From positions 173,885 to 237,884 of the forward strand of contig LJCX01000010.1 of NCBI GenBank assembly GCA_001298545.1: a stretch of DNA of 64,000 nucleotides, in the 5' to 3' direction. The position numbers and the translations under genes were made by a program. Each line of letters begins with the position of its first letter. The stretch's first letter is position 1. A model generated the notes under the pieces. It saw only the letters and a list, made by a program, of their open reading frames with translations, was not told where the DNA came from and ran no database searches. Origin of the DNA: Actinobacteria bacterium OV320. GTDB taxonomy: Bacteria > Actinomycetota > Actinomycetes > Streptomycetales > Streptomycetaceae. Shown here in pieces: positions 35,647-44,828 of this stretch.

Positions 35647-35975
35647 GTGAACCCCGCAGGCGTCGAGGAGTTGCTGCACGCGGTGCTGGGAGGTCCGCTC
35701 GCTCGCCGCAGCCTGCACGAGCTGTGGGCTGCCAGCGGCGGCAACGTGCTGTATCTGCGGGAACTGGTGCTCGGCGCGCTGAGCAGCGGGTATCTCGCCG
35801 AGGACGGGGAGATCTGGCATTTGCGGCAGGGCCGGCTGCCGGGTACCGCGCGGCTGGCCGAGGTGATCGGCAGCCGGCTGGCCGACGCCGACGCGGCCGG
35901 GCGCCCGGTGCTGGAACTGCTGGCTCTGTGCGAGCCGTTGGCGCTGGCCGATGCCGAAGTCCTCGCACCACCCGC
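35647..35975 (+). pseudogene. Fragment of a large LuxR-family (LAL-type) ATPase regulator
   Basis: The frame reads GVEELLHAVLGGPLARRSLH, ELWAASGGNVLYLRELVLGA, SGYLAEDGEIWHLRQGRLPG, then LAEVIGSRLADADAAGRPVL and ELLALCEPLALADAE. This is the segment after the AAA domain of large ATP-binding LuxR regulators (the SGGNVLYLRELV motif). Both the Walker motifs upstream and the TPR/HTH parts downstream are missing. Sequence after about 35970 is unrelated. Confidence 0.7.
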
Positions 35976-36161
35976 GTGCCCACCCGCGGTGCGTGGACGG
36001 TGCCGCCGGACGACGCGGTGTGCCGAACTCGTCCCGCCGCCACCCCGGTCACGGAAACGGTCGGGCGGCGAAGCCGACAGCGAGGCAACGCTCCATGCTC
36101 ATAAGCCGTCTCGTCAACCGAGATGGCGCTGAGTCGGCGCCCATCAGGAACGGAGCAACTC

Positions 36162-37076
36162 GTGTTGATCGGCTTGCTGACCGCCGTTGTGGCATCCGTC
36201 TGTTACGGCACAGGCTCAGTCCTGCAAGCCATCGGATCCCGCAGGTCCGCGCGGAGCGGTGCGGCCACGACTGCCAGCACCCAGTACGGGGGTCCCAGCC
36301 TCTCCTCCACCGCGAAGGCCGCGATGACCTGGGAATTCGTCGTCGGTACCGTCCTGGACTTCGTGGGCTTCGCACTGGGTGCACTGGCTGCTCGGCTACT
36401 GCCCCTGTTCCTCTCGCAAACCGTGATCAGCGCAAACCTGATCATCACCGCCGTGCTGAGCGTCAGGCTCCTTCGTGTCCGGCTGACTCGCGCCGAGTGG
36501 ACGTCCATCGGCGTGGTCTGCGTGGCGCTCGTTCTGCTTGCGACGGCGCCGGGGGAGGAGGGCAGTGGACACGGCATCCCGGTCGCCACGCACTGGTGGC
36601 TCCTGGCGATCTCGCTCGCTCTGATGGTGGGCGGCACGCTCGCGGTACGCCTCCTTGGTCCCCGCGCCGCGGTTCTTGCCGGGCTGCTGTCCGGACTCGG
36701 TTTCGGCGCGCTCGGCGTGGGCGTCCGTCTCCTGAACGGCGTCACCCCCTTCGATCCGGCCGCCATGCTGACGGATCCCGCCCTGTACGCGATCGTGACG
36801 GCCGGCGTAGGTGGGATGTACCTGCACACCGTCGCCTTGCAGATCGGTTCGGTCAACGCGGCCACGGCGGCCCTGGTCGTCGGCGAGACCGTGTTGCCCG
36901 GCGCGATCGGTGTGCTGTGGCTCGGCGATGCCTCACGGGCCGGTCTCGCCTGGATGGCGGTGCTCGGCTTCGTCCTGGCGGTGGCAGGCGCGGTCGCGGT
37001 GGCATGGTTCGGTGGGCCTGCGGCGCACGTGGAGGAGCAGCCGCAGCAGGCGGCAGAACTGGCTCCCACGCGCTGA
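36162..37076 (+). CDS. Multi-pass membrane protein resembling DMT-superfamily transporters
   Basis: 304 residues from GTG 36162, which has AGGAACGGAG at the right distance; an ATG at 36123 lacks a site. About nine hydrophobic segments: LIGLLTAVVASVCYGTGSVL, VVGTVLDFVGFALGALAARL, FLSQTVISANLIITAVLSV, WTSIGVVCVALVLLA, then the second half mirroring the first (AVLAGLLSGLGFGALGVGVR, ATAALVVGETVLPGAIGVLW, WMAVLGFVLAVAGAVAVAWF). This internal repeat is typical of EamA/DMT-type proteins. The substrate is unknown. Confidence 0.75.
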   Translation: MLIGLLTAVVASVCYGTGSVLQAIGSRRSARSGAATTASTQYGGPSLSSTAKAAMTWEFVVGTVLDFVGFALGALAARLLPLFLSQTVISANLIITAVLSVRLLRVRLTRAEWTSIGVVCVALVLLATAPGEEGSGHGIPVATHWWLLAISLALMVGGTLAVRLLGPRAAVLAGLLSGLGFGALGVGVRLLNGVTPFDPAAMLTDPALYAIVTAGVGGMYLHTVALQIGSVNAATAALVVGETVLPGAIGVLWLGDASRAGLAWMAVLGFVLAVAGAVAVAWFGGPAAHVEEQPQQAAELAPTR

Positions 37077-37089
37077 ACACCCGACTCAG

Positions 37090-37210
37090 GCCGGAGGTGC
37101 GGTCCGTGCGGATCTGACCCATGCGCAATGGGAGCGACTGGAGTTGTCCTCCCTCGCGGGGGGATGCGTGGGGGCCGGCGGAGTGATCACCATCGGGTGA
37201 TCAACGGGTT
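37090..37210 (+). mobile_element. Possible IS5-family transposase remnant
   Basis: The sequence reads RADLTHAQWERLE, close to the first residues of IS5-type transposases (DLTDAQWERLEPLLP), and a little further on VINGF, which recalls the RQLINGIRWR motif, in a damaged frame. There is no DDE core. The interval to 37426 holds nothing else I can support. Confidence 0.4.
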
Positions 37211-37426
37211 CTGACTCCGCTCGCCCGGCGTACTCACGCTCACCTGGGTAGCCGCGCCGAGGCGCAAGGTCCACGAAGACCGCCAATTCCCCTGGCCGAA
37301 GGGGGCATTGGCACTCCTCGGCCACAGGATTCCCTTGATGCGTTTTCCGCGCAGCGCTCACTCTGATCACTGGCTTCCGCTCACCAGGCCGGAAGCGCCG
37401 TCAGTGTTCAGGGGAGGACGCCACCC

Positions 37427-40400
37427 ATGCGAAGGCACCACACCTTCTGGGCCGTGGCAGGAGCGGCCGGACTGCTCACGGGCGCGATCACGCCCGCCAC
37501 GGCCGGTTCCGGATCGCAGGTCACCGCACCGGAATCGACGCCCGTTCGGAGCGGTGCCGGGACCGGTGCGACGAGTACGCAGACCGTCACCCTCATCACC
37601 GGTGACACCGTGTCCCTCAGCGCCGGACCGGACGGCAAGTACGCCGTCGACGTCCAGCGTGGCAAGGGCCGCGAGGCCGCCACCTTCCTGTCCAGCGAGA
37701 AGGACGGTGAGGTCAGTGTCCTACCGTCGGACGCGATCCCGCTCGTGAACGCGGGCCGTCTCGACCCGGCCCTCTTCAACGTCACCCAGCTGGTGAAGCA
37801 GGGGTACGCCGACGCGAAGACCGGCGACACCCCGGTGATCGCGACGTACACGAAGGGCAACGCGACCCCCGACGGCGCTCGCCGGATACTCAAGCTGCCC
37901 ACGATCGGCGGCGCCTCACTCCGCGCGGACAAGTCGACCGCCTTCTGGACGGACATCGCCCCCGCGCTCGGCACCGAACCGACCACGAAGGCCGCACGGC
38001 AGCTCGGCGAGGGGATCGACAAGATCTGGCTCGACGGCAAGGTCGAGGCGTCCCTCGACGTCAGCGTGCCGCAGATCGGCGCGCCCGAGGTATGGAAGTC
38101 GGGCTACGACGGCAAGGGCGTCAAGGTCGCCGTCCTGGACACGGGCGTGGACGCCGGACATCCGGATCTCGCTGGGAAGATCGCCGAGTCGACGAGCTTC
38201 GTGCCGGGCCAGGCGGTGCAGGACGGCCACGGTCATGGCACCCATGTGGCGTCCACGATCGTCGGCTCGGGCGCGGCCTCGGACGGCAAGCGCAAGGGTG
38301 TGGCGCCGGGCGCGGAGCTGCTGGTCGGCAAGGTGCTGGGCAACGACGGCCGCGGCCAGGACTCCTGGATCATCGCGGGCATGGAGTGGGCGGCGCGCTC
38401 CGGCGCGAAGATCGTGTCGATGTCGTTGGGCGGTGACGCGTCCGGCCCATCGGACGTGCTGAGTGAGACCGTCGACGAGCTGTCCGCGTCCACCGGCACC
38501 CTCTTCGTGATCGCGGCGGGCAACTCCGGCCCGTCCGAGCAGACCGTCGGTACTCCGGGCATCGCCGACTCGGCGCTGACGGTCGGCGCGGTCGACAAGT
38601 CAGACAAGCTGGCCTCGTTCTCCAGCCGGGGTCCCCGCATCGGCGACTACGCGGTCAAGCCCGAGATCACCGCACCTGGCGCGGCCATCACCGCGGCCCG
38701 CGCGGCCGGTACCTCCATGGGAACGCCGGTCGACGACCACTACACGACGTCGAGCGGTACGTCGATGGCGACCCCGCATGTCGCGGGCGCCGCCGCGCTG
38801 GTCGCGCAGGCCCATCCGGACTGGACGGGACAGCAGATCAAGCAGGCGCTGGCGACCACCGCGAAGGCGAACACCGTCAACTCCGTGTTCGAGCAGGGCG
38901 ACGGCCGGGTCGACGCCGTACGGGCCGTGAACCAGGGCGTCTTCGCGACACCGACCCTGAGCTTCGGCAAGTACGAGGAGACCGACGCCGAAGTCGACAA
39001 CAAGGACGTCACCTACACCAACACCGGCGACAAAGCGGTGGAGTTGAAGGTTGCCTCGTCCCTCCCCGGTGCCGCCCTGAACGCGGACACCGTGACCGTC
39101 CCGGCGAAGGGCACCGCCACCGTCGGGGTGACGGTCGACCCCGCCGAGGAGGCGACGGGCCGGTACACCGGTCACATCATCGCGAGCGCCGAGGGCGTCC
39201 AGGTCACCACCGCCATCGGCTTCGAGAAGCTGGCGAAGACCTACGATCTGAAGGTGTCGCTGGTGGGCCGGGACGGCAAGCCGTCCACCTCGGCGTCGAT
39301 CTTCATGCTCTCGGAACTGAACGGCGCGTATCCGGACACGCACGGGTTCCTCGGCAGCGGCTACACGTTCAAGGTGCCGGCCGGTACGTACAACATGGCG
39401 TCGTGGATCTCGCAGCGGGACGCGGCCGGACTGGAGGTCAGCACCTCGGTCGTCGGCGATCCGGAGGTCAACGTCGACAAGAACACCGAGGTCGTCCTCG
39501 ACGCCCGCAAGGCGGTCGAGATCAAGCCGAAGACCAAGGAGGACTCAGAGTTCCAGGGTTTCAGCACCAACTGGCACCGCGAGGGCCCGGGCAGCTCGTG
39601 GGGGCTGACCTACAGCCAGGGCTGGTGGACCGACCACGTCTACGTGGCGCCCACCGAGAAGGTCACCCAGGGCATGTTCGAGTTCTCCTCGAAGTTCCGC
39701 CTGTACGCCAAGGAGCTGACGGCGAGTGTCACCAGCCCCGAGAAGTACGCGCTTCCCCTCGACTACGCGCAGACATCCACCGGTTTCCCGGTGAAGATCA
39801 GCGGTGACCGCACGGTCCGGGCGGTGGACGCGGGCAGCGGCACCACGGCCGACTTCGACGGCCTCGACGTCAAGGGCAAGGTGGCGGTCGTCCGGGTGGG
39901 CGCCGGTGAGACGGCGGACGAGGCGCTGGCCAACGCGACCGCGGCCGGCGCCGGTTACGTCCTCGCCTACCACGAGACACCCGGCTACTGGATCTCCTGG
40001 GTGAAGAGCGCGTCCATCCCACTGATGACCGCGACCGGCGAGGACGGCGCGAAGCTCGGCGCCCTGCTCAAGAGCGGGAAGAAGGTCAGGCTGAAGCTGA
40101 CGGGCACCGCGGTCAGCCCGTACGTGTACAGCGTGATGTTCCCGCAGCCGGGCGCCGTCTCGGCCGACCAGACGTACAACCTGAACAGCTCCAACACGGT
40201 GAGACAGACGGTTCGCTACCACGGGGGCCGGGCCGGCCAGATCGGCAAGGACTCCGTGTACCGGTACCGTCCCTGGCAGAGCGTCGACATCGCGACCAGC
40301 AACAACGTGCAACTCGGCACGGAGCGCACCGAGTACTACAACGTCTCCGACAGTCGGATCTGGCACGCCGTCTGTCCCGACTCGAACGCGACCAAGCCCC

Positions 40401-41104
40401 AGTGGGATTCCGTGCAGACTTTCGACAAGGCGGGCAAGGTGCCCTCCGAGGACTGGCTGCGCCAGGTCGTGCGCCCGGCGACCAGTGAGAGTTATGGCCT
40501 CTCCCAGCGCACCGGAGACAAACTCACCTTCGCGATACCGGAGTTGAGCGACTCCACGCCAGGGCACTACGGGTCGGTGGACAACGTCCAGGACACCGCG
40601 AAGGGCAGGCTGTACGCGGACGGACAGTTGGTCGGCGAGACCAGACTCGGCGGACTCGGCACCTTCGACGTCCCGGCGGCGAAGGCCTCGTACCGCCTCG
40701 TGCTCGACGCACGACGCACGGCCGGCTGGGCCGCGTACTCCACCGGCACCCACACCGAATGGTCCTTCGCCTCGGCACACACGGACCAGCGGACGGCACT
40801 GCCGCTGCTCTCGGTCGACTACGGCGTGGACGGGCTCGACCTCCTCGACCGCGTCGACCGCAAGCACAAGTCGGAGCTCGGACTCTCCGTACGAAATCAG
40901 TCGGGCAGCGTCACGGCCGGTGACCTGGAGGCATGGGTCTCCTACGACGACGGCACGTCCTGGAAGGCGGTGAAGGTGAAGCACGGCGAGCTGGAGCTCA
41001 AGCACCCGAAGGGCGCCGAGTTCGTGTCGCTGCGCGTGCGGGCCGCCGACAAGGACGGCAACGGGGTCGATCAGACCGTGCTGCGGGCGTTCGGTCTCAA
41101 GTAG
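37427..41104 (+). CDS. Secreted S8-family subtilisin-like serine protease (large, multidomain)
   Basis: 1225 residues. GGGAGG precedes the ATG. Signal peptide: MRRHHTFWAVAGAAGLLTGA ending near TPATAG. A pro-region (about 50-205) precedes the catalytic domain with Asp238 (VAVLDTGVD), His270 (HGHGTHVAS), the oxyanion Asn in VIAAGNSGPS and Ser446 (SSGTSMATPHVAGAAAL). The C-terminal 750 residues include beta-sandwich domains and a PA-like segment (VKGKVAVVRVGAGETADEAL, GAGYVLAYHETPG) around residue 840. No wall-anchor motif is visible, so it is released. This large architecture occurs repeatedly in Streptomyces extracellular proteolysis. A LuxR-type regulator follows in the same orientation. Confidence 0.95.
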   Translation: MRRHHTFWAVAGAAGLLTGAITPATAGSGSQVTAPESTPVRSGAGTGATSTQTVTLITGDTVSLSAGPDGKYAVDVQRGKGREAATFLSSEKDGEVSVLPSDAIPLVNAGRLDPALFNVTQLVKQGYADAKTGDTPVIATYTKGNATPDGARRILKLPTIGGASLRADKSTAFWTDIAPALGTEPTTKAARQLGEGIDKIWLDGKVEASLDVSVPQIGAPEVWKSGYDGKGVKVAVLDTGVDAGHPDLAGKIAESTSFVPGQAVQDGHGHGTHVASTIVGSGAASDGKRKGVAPGAELLVGKVLGNDGRGQDSWIIAGMEWAARSGAKIVSMSLGGDASGPSDVLSETVDELSASTGTLFVIAAGNSGPSEQTVGTPGIADSALTVGAVDKSDKLASFSSRGPRIGDYAVKPEITAPGAAITAARAAGTSMGTPVDDHYTTSSGTSMATPHVAGAAALVAQAHPDWTGQQIKQALATTAKANTVNSVFEQGDGRVDAVRAVNQGVFATPTLSFGKYEETDAEVDNKDVTYTNTGDKAVELKVASSLPGAALNADTVTVPAKGTATVGVTVDPAEEATGRYTGHIIASAEGVQVTTAIGFEKLAKTYDLKVSLVGRDGKPSTSASIFMLSELNGAYPDTHGFLGSGYTFKVPAGTYNMASWISQRDAAGLEVSTSVVGDPEVNVDKNTEVVLDARKAVEIKPKTKEDSEFQGFSTNWHREGPGSSWGLTYSQGWWTDHVYVAPTEKVTQGMFEFSSKFRLYAKELTASVTSPEKYALPLDYAQTSTGFPVKISGDRTVRAVDAGSGTTADFDGLDVKGKVAVVRVGAGETADEALANATAAGAGYVLAYHETPGYWISWVKSASIPLMTATGEDGAKLGALLKSGKKVRLKLTGTAVSPYVYSVMFPQPGAVSADQTYNLNSSNTVRQTVRYHGGRAGQIGKDSVYRYRPWQSVDIATSNNVQLGTERTEYYNVSDSRIWHAVCPDSNATKPQWDSVQTFDKAGKVPSEDWLRQVVRPATSESYGLSQRTGDKLTFAIPELSDSTPGHYGSVDNVQDTAKGRLYADGQLVGETRLGGLGTFDVPAAKASYRLVLDARRTAGWAAYSTGTHTEWSFASAHTDQRTALPLLSVDYGVDGLDLLDRVDRKHKSELGLSVRNQSGSVTAGDLEAWVSYDDGTSWKAVKVKHGELELKHPKGAEFVSLRVRAADKDGNGVDQTVLRAFGLK

Positions 41105-41119
41105 CGGCCGGACGGAGAG

Positions 41120-41175
41120 GGCTCGAAGCGGACGGCTCGAAGCGGACGGCTTGAAGCGGACGGCTCGAAGCAGAC
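41120..41175. repeat. Four tandem 14-bp repeats after the subtilase gene
   Basis: Unit GGCTCGAAGCGGAC at 41120, 41134, 41148 (one T for C) and 41162 (one A for G). They begin 15 bases past the stop of the protease gene. They do not form a strong hairpin. They look like a minisatellite produced by slippage. Confidence 0.85.
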
Positions 41176-41203
41176 GCAACCGGAGGAGCGGCCTGAAGTG
41201 CTC

Positions 41204-41230
41204 GGCCTGAAATGAATCGCTCCTCAGGCC
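41204..41230. terminator. Possible terminator hairpin between subtilase and regulator
   Basis: GGCCTGA (41204-41210) and TCAGGCC (41224-41230) form a 7-bp stem with a 13-base loop. It is weak, but placed where a terminator of the protease gene would be expected, 43 bases before the regulator start. Confidence 0.4.
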
Positions 41231-41272
41231 GGTACAAACAGCCTTAACAAAGATCGCCTACCGTGCCGAGCC

Positions 41273-42274
41273 ATGGTGAACACGGTGTACGACACGGCAG
41301 GGCAGACCCCCGCCGCGAGCCCCTGGGCCGCGGTGGGGGTCTCCGCGTTCGACGAGTTGCTGTACCAGGCCGTCCTCAACCAACCCGACGCCGGCGCGGC
41401 CGGCTGGGCGTTGCTGACCGGTGCCTCCCCGGCCCGGGTCCGTGAGGCCTGCAACCGGCTGCTCACGCTCGGACTGCTCCAACCACCGGACTCCATGGGC
41501 GGGTTACGGGCCGTCGACCCCCGGGTGGCGATCCGCGCGCTCATCAGGCGGCGCGAGACGGAGTCCGAGCTCCTGGCCGCCAACGCCGAGGAGATGGCGA
41601 CCGCGTACGAGGCGGGGCTGCTGCGCGAGGAACCGTCCCGGCTGGTCGAGGTTGCCTCCGGCGAGGGCGCCATCGCGGCACGCCTGGAGGAGATGTACGC
41701 GCGCGCGGAGCACGAGGTATGCCTTTTCGACACACCGCCGTACCTCGCCCCGGCCGGTCCGCAGGTGGACCTCCAGGCCGACCTGCTCAGCCGCGGGATC
41801 GTCTCCCGTGGGATCTACTCGGCGACCGGCCTGGAGGATCCGAAGGTCCTGTCCCGCGCCTTCAGGATGGTCGAACTCGGCGAGCAGGCTCGGGTGTTGC
41901 CGTCCGTGCCTCTCAAGCTGCTGGTGGTCGACGGATGCCGGGCGCTGCTGCCGCTGACCGCCTCCGCGGCCGGCGGCTACTGTGCCGTCGTGGTGTGGCA
42001 CTCGGCGGTGACCGAGGCCCTGCAGAAGCTCTTCGACCTGGCCTGGCGGCAGGCTGCGCCGCTGGGGCAGGCGGTCGGCGACGGTGGGCTCTCCGAGAGC
42101 GAGAGGACGTTGACCCGGCTGCTGGCGGCCGGAATGAAGGACGAGGCGGTGGCGCGCCATCTGGGAGTGAGCCTGCGGACCCTGCGGCGGCGGGTGAGCG
42201 AGCTGCAGGAGCGGCTGGGCGCGGCGAGCAGATTCCAGCTGGGGGTGCGGGCTTCCCAACGGGGCTGGGTGTAG
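41273..42274 (+). CDS. LuxR-type HTH regulator with TrmB-like N-terminus
   Basis: 333 residues from ATG 41273. The N-terminus (SAFDELLYQAVLNQPDAGAA, SPARVREACNRLLTLGLLQP) is a winged-helix like that of TrmB-type regulators. The middle (residues 90-240) includes LKLLVVDGCRALLPLTASAA, typical of the effector domain in this family. The C-terminal HTH is LTRLLAAGMKDEAVARHLGV, then LRTLRRRVSELQERLGAASR, a GerE/LuxR DNA-binding domain. Such regulators are abundant in Streptomyces. It may control the adjacent protease gene, but only position suggests this. Confidence 0.88.
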   Translation: MVNTVYDTAGQTPAASPWAAVGVSAFDELLYQAVLNQPDAGAAGWALLTGASPARVREACNRLLTLGLLQPPDSMGGLRAVDPRVAIRALIRRRETESELLAANAEEMATAYEAGLLREEPSRLVEVASGEGAIAARLEEMYARAEHEVCLFDTPPYLAPAGPQVDLQADLLSRGIVSRGIYSATGLEDPKVLSRAFRMVELGEQARVLPSVPLKLLVVDGCRALLPLTASAAGGYCAVVVWHSAVTEALQKLFDLAWRQAAPLGQAVGDGGLSESERTLTRLLAAGMKDEAVARHLGVSLRTLRRRVSELQERLGAASRFQLGVRASQRGWV

Positions 42275-42339
42275 CAGCGATAGCGGCCCTGTCCCGGCTG
42301 GACCGGCCGCGCGGGGAAGGACCGCTGGGTGCACTGATC

Positions 42340-42560
42340 ACGAGCGTTGTTGACACTCGCCGGTGCTTGATCACGGCGAAGACCTCCGGTGTGGTGGAGC
42401 TGACCAGGACTGCGCCGCACGGAGGTCTTCGTGTCCCACCGTAATTCCCGGCTGACCGTTCACGGCAGGCGACTCCTCGTCGAACGTGTCTGCGCCGGCC
42501 GCCCGGTCGCCCATATGGCGGCCGAAATGGGCATGGTGCACGCCTCTGCGCGGTCCTCTG
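42340..42560 (+). mobile_element. IS481-family transposase remnant (5' end only)
   Basis: From a GTG at 42431 (after GGAGG) the frame reads SHRNSRLTVHGRRLLVERVC, then AGRPVAHMAAEMGM, the N-terminal HTH of IS481-type transposases. It then breaks off after about 35 residues into unrelated sequence; the DDE domain is absent. TTGTTGACACTCG at 42347 could be a remnant of the left end. It is a deletion relic of an insertion sequence. Confidence 0.7.
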
Positions 42561-42643
42561 GCCGTCCGTACGGGGACTTCGGGTCGGACTTCAGCGACCA
42601 GGGCCTTGAACCAGTGGGAATGACCTGGCGGTCAGCGGGTAGG

Positions 42644-42675
42644 TCGGGGCCCGGCTGCTGTGGACCGGGCCCCGA
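42644..42675. terminator. Terminator of the amine oxidase-like gene
   Basis: TCGGGGCCCGG and CCGGGCCCCGA form a perfect 11-bp stem with a ten-base loop, 9 bases beyond the stop of the minus-strand flavoenzyme gene at 42684. Confidence 0.85.
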
Positions 42676-42683
42676 GCGTGTGT

Positions 42684-44327
42684 TCAGAGTCCTTGCGTCA
42701 GGAAGACGGAGTCCGGGACCTGGACGGTCTCGGGGGCGGTGCGGGGGAGGAGGCCGAGGATCTGAGCGACGACGTACTGTGCCGACATCATGGCTCCCTC
42801 CTGCCAGCCGGGCAGCGGTGATGCCTGGTCGCCGACGACGTAGAAGCGGCCGTCGCCCTCGGGCTGCAGGAGCTGCTTGTAGGCGACCTGGTGGTCAGGG
42901 TCGTCCGGGTCCCAGTCGGCCCAGCCGCCGAGCTGGTGGGGCACCTTGTGCCAGGCGATGGTCACCCCCAGGTCCTGGGGCACGGTGGTCTTCTCCAGGA
43001 ACTCGCGGTGCAGCTGTGCCGCTCCGTCCCGGGCCAGGCGCAGCCGGTCGGCCGGCGCGAGTTTGCCCATGTCCTCGGCGTGGTCGCCGAAGTTGTAGGC
43101 CCCGGTGAGGGTGCCCGTCCTGGAGAAGTAGTCGTTGGACGGGTACCAGAACTGGGTGATGGGGTGGTCGGTCCAGCTGATGCCTCCGTAGATCTGGTTG
43201 TGGTCGTCCTCCCAGAACCGTCGGTTGGCCTGCCAGCCGACCTTGCATGTCGGCGCGAAACCCACCGCTTTCATGGCGTTGCGGAAGCTCGTGGAGAAGC
43301 CGGTCAGCGTGAGCTGTTTCAGGACCGGCAGCGGGATGTTGCTCACGCAGTAGTCGGCGGTCGTCGTCAGTTCCTGTCCGCCCGTGCGGTAGGTGACGCC
43401 GGCCCCGTCGCCCGTCAGGTCGATCGAGGTGACCTCGGCCTCGAGTTCGACGCTCACGTCGTACTCGGAGGTGATGCGCTCGGTGAGGGCGTGGACGATC
43501 TTGTCCATGCCGCCGACGGGCTGGAACATCGTGGCCTGCCACAGGTAGTCCACCGGCTGGTAGAACCTGTGCTTCCAGAACTCCGACTGAATCAGTTCGG
43601 CGAGGGGCAGCGGGGGCGCGGGCCGGGGGAATTCGTGGACGTCGAGGGGCTCGTCGTAGCCGGAGCGGGTGGAGCCGTGGTACTCGCCCTCCTCGTCCAG
43701 GTCGCCGAACTTGCGCAGCAGGTCCCGCAGCGGTCCGGTGAGCTCGTCGCTCTCGGTCAGGGTGGCGGACAGGAGCGCGGCGAGGTGGCCGCGGGTGTCG
43801 TTGGCGATCCGCCGGTTGCGCCAGGTCTGGCCGGGCGGGGTGTGTCCCGCGCTGTGCAGGACGTTCGCCGTCGTCTCCATGATGTACGGCTCCAGAGACA
43901 CCCCGAGGTCGGTGCAGTAGTTGAGGACTCGGCGGTGGTGGTACGGGATGCGGCCGGGGCCGAGGTTGAGGTACAGGTCCTCGTCGAACGCGCAGGTGTG
44001 GGTCAGCACCGGGCTGTTGCCCTGGCCGTCGAGTTCGTACAGCTTGTCGCCCTTGCGGGCGGTGCGGTTGCGGCCGCCGGTGCGGGTCTGGGGCTCCAGG
44101 ACCGTGCACCGGTAACCGAGCCTGCCCAGCTCGTAGGCAGTGGTGAGTCCGCCGACGCCTGCGCCGAGGATGAGTACAGACGGCTCCTCGCCGGCCGCCG
44201 CGCGTGGTGCGGCGGCGAAGTCCGGCGCGGTGCCTTCGCCGGAGCTCAGCGGGCCGGCGAGGCCGGACATGGCGTGGTAGAGCGACTGTGCGGATTCGGA
44301 GGGGGTGGCGGACGTGCGGGTACTCAT
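42684..44327 (-). CDS. Flavin-dependent L-amino-acid oxidase-like enzyme (amine oxidase family)
   Basis: 547 residues. FAD-binding motif VLILGAGVGGLTTAYELGRL (GxGxxG) with the following acidic strand VLEPQTRTGGRNRT; the second FAD motif is VVGDQASPLPGWQEGAMMSA near the C-terminus. The intermediate GPGRIPYHHRRVLNYC is characteristic of L-amino-acid oxidases, where the Arg binds the substrate carboxylate. The enzyme would oxidatively deaminate an amino acid, releasing ammonia, a keto acid and hydrogen peroxide. No signal peptide is seen. It is divergent from an AA10-like gene, which is notable because AA10 enzymes can use hydrogen peroxide. Confidence 0.88.
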   Translation of the reverse strand: MSTRTSATPSESAQSLYHAMSGLAGPLSSGEGTAPDFAAAPRAAAGEEPSVLILGAGVGGLTTAYELGRLGYRCTVLEPQTRTGGRNRTARKGDKLYELDGQGNSPVLTHTCAFDEDLYLNLGPGRIPYHHRRVLNYCTDLGVSLEPYIMETTANVLHSAGHTPPGQTWRNRRIANDTRGHLAALLSATLTESDELTGPLRDLLRKFGDLDEEGEYHGSTRSGYDEPLDVHEFPRPAPPLPLAELIQSEFWKHRFYQPVDYLWQATMFQPVGGMDKIVHALTERITSEYDVSVELEAEVTSIDLTGDGAGVTYRTGGQELTTTADYCVSNIPLPVLKQLTLTGFSTSFRNAMKAVGFAPTCKVGWQANRRFWEDDHNQIYGGISWTDHPITQFWYPSNDYFSRTGTLTGAYNFGDHAEDMGKLAPADRLRLARDGAAQLHREFLEKTTVPQDLGVTIAWHKVPHQLGGWADWDPDDPDHQVAYKQLLQPEGDGRFYVVGDQASPLPGWQEGAMMSAQYVVAQILGLLPRTAPETVQVPDSVFLTQGL

Positions 44328-44726
44328 GGCTCACCTCTCGGGTGGGACGGGACGGTGCCGCTCCCGTTCGTCTGGCTCCTGTGGCTTGTGCGGTGAAGAA
44401 GCCCGTGGGACCGGCCGCGGGGTGGCCTCGAAGGAGACGAGACCTGGCCATGAAGTGCCGCGCGAAGTGCGAGTTCGGCCTGCGTAAGGGGGTCCTTCCC
44501 GGTCTGCCGAGAGCGGACGCCGACCGTCCGGGTGAGCACACGAACGGAAGCTGACGCGCGCCGGCGTGCGCTCGCGCCTGCCGGCCCGTGGCGGACAACC
44601 TTCAAGGAGCCGCGTGCGGCCGGAGGGAGGTGACTGCGGTGCCCGGCACGGCCAGGAGCAGCCCGGAACCCCGGTCTGACGCTTCAAGGAGCCCCTGCTT
44701 GCCACCAGTGGCTCACCGCGCTTGCG

Positions 44727-44753
44727 GCATATGCCACCGTAAATAAGCATATG
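44727..44753. promoter_or_regulatory. GCATATG repeats in the divergent promoter region
   Basis: GCATATG occurs at 44727-44733 and 44747-44753, exactly 20 bp apart, in an AT-rich patch (GTAAATAAGC) of an otherwise GC-rich 500-bp divergent intergenic region (44328-44828). CATATG is itself palindromic. It may be a regulator site or a promoter. No small gene is supported in the rest of the region. Confidence 0.45.
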
Positions 44754-44828
44754 AACGGCGATAGGGGTGGTTCGGTGTGTGGTTTCGCGCTGGACCACCC
44801 GTTCTGTGCGACTGGAGGAGTTCCCAAG

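Noticed and set aside
39545..41179. 544-residue minus-strand open frame across the subtilase C-terminus
   Set aside because: Antisense to the protease gene and without domain resemblance.
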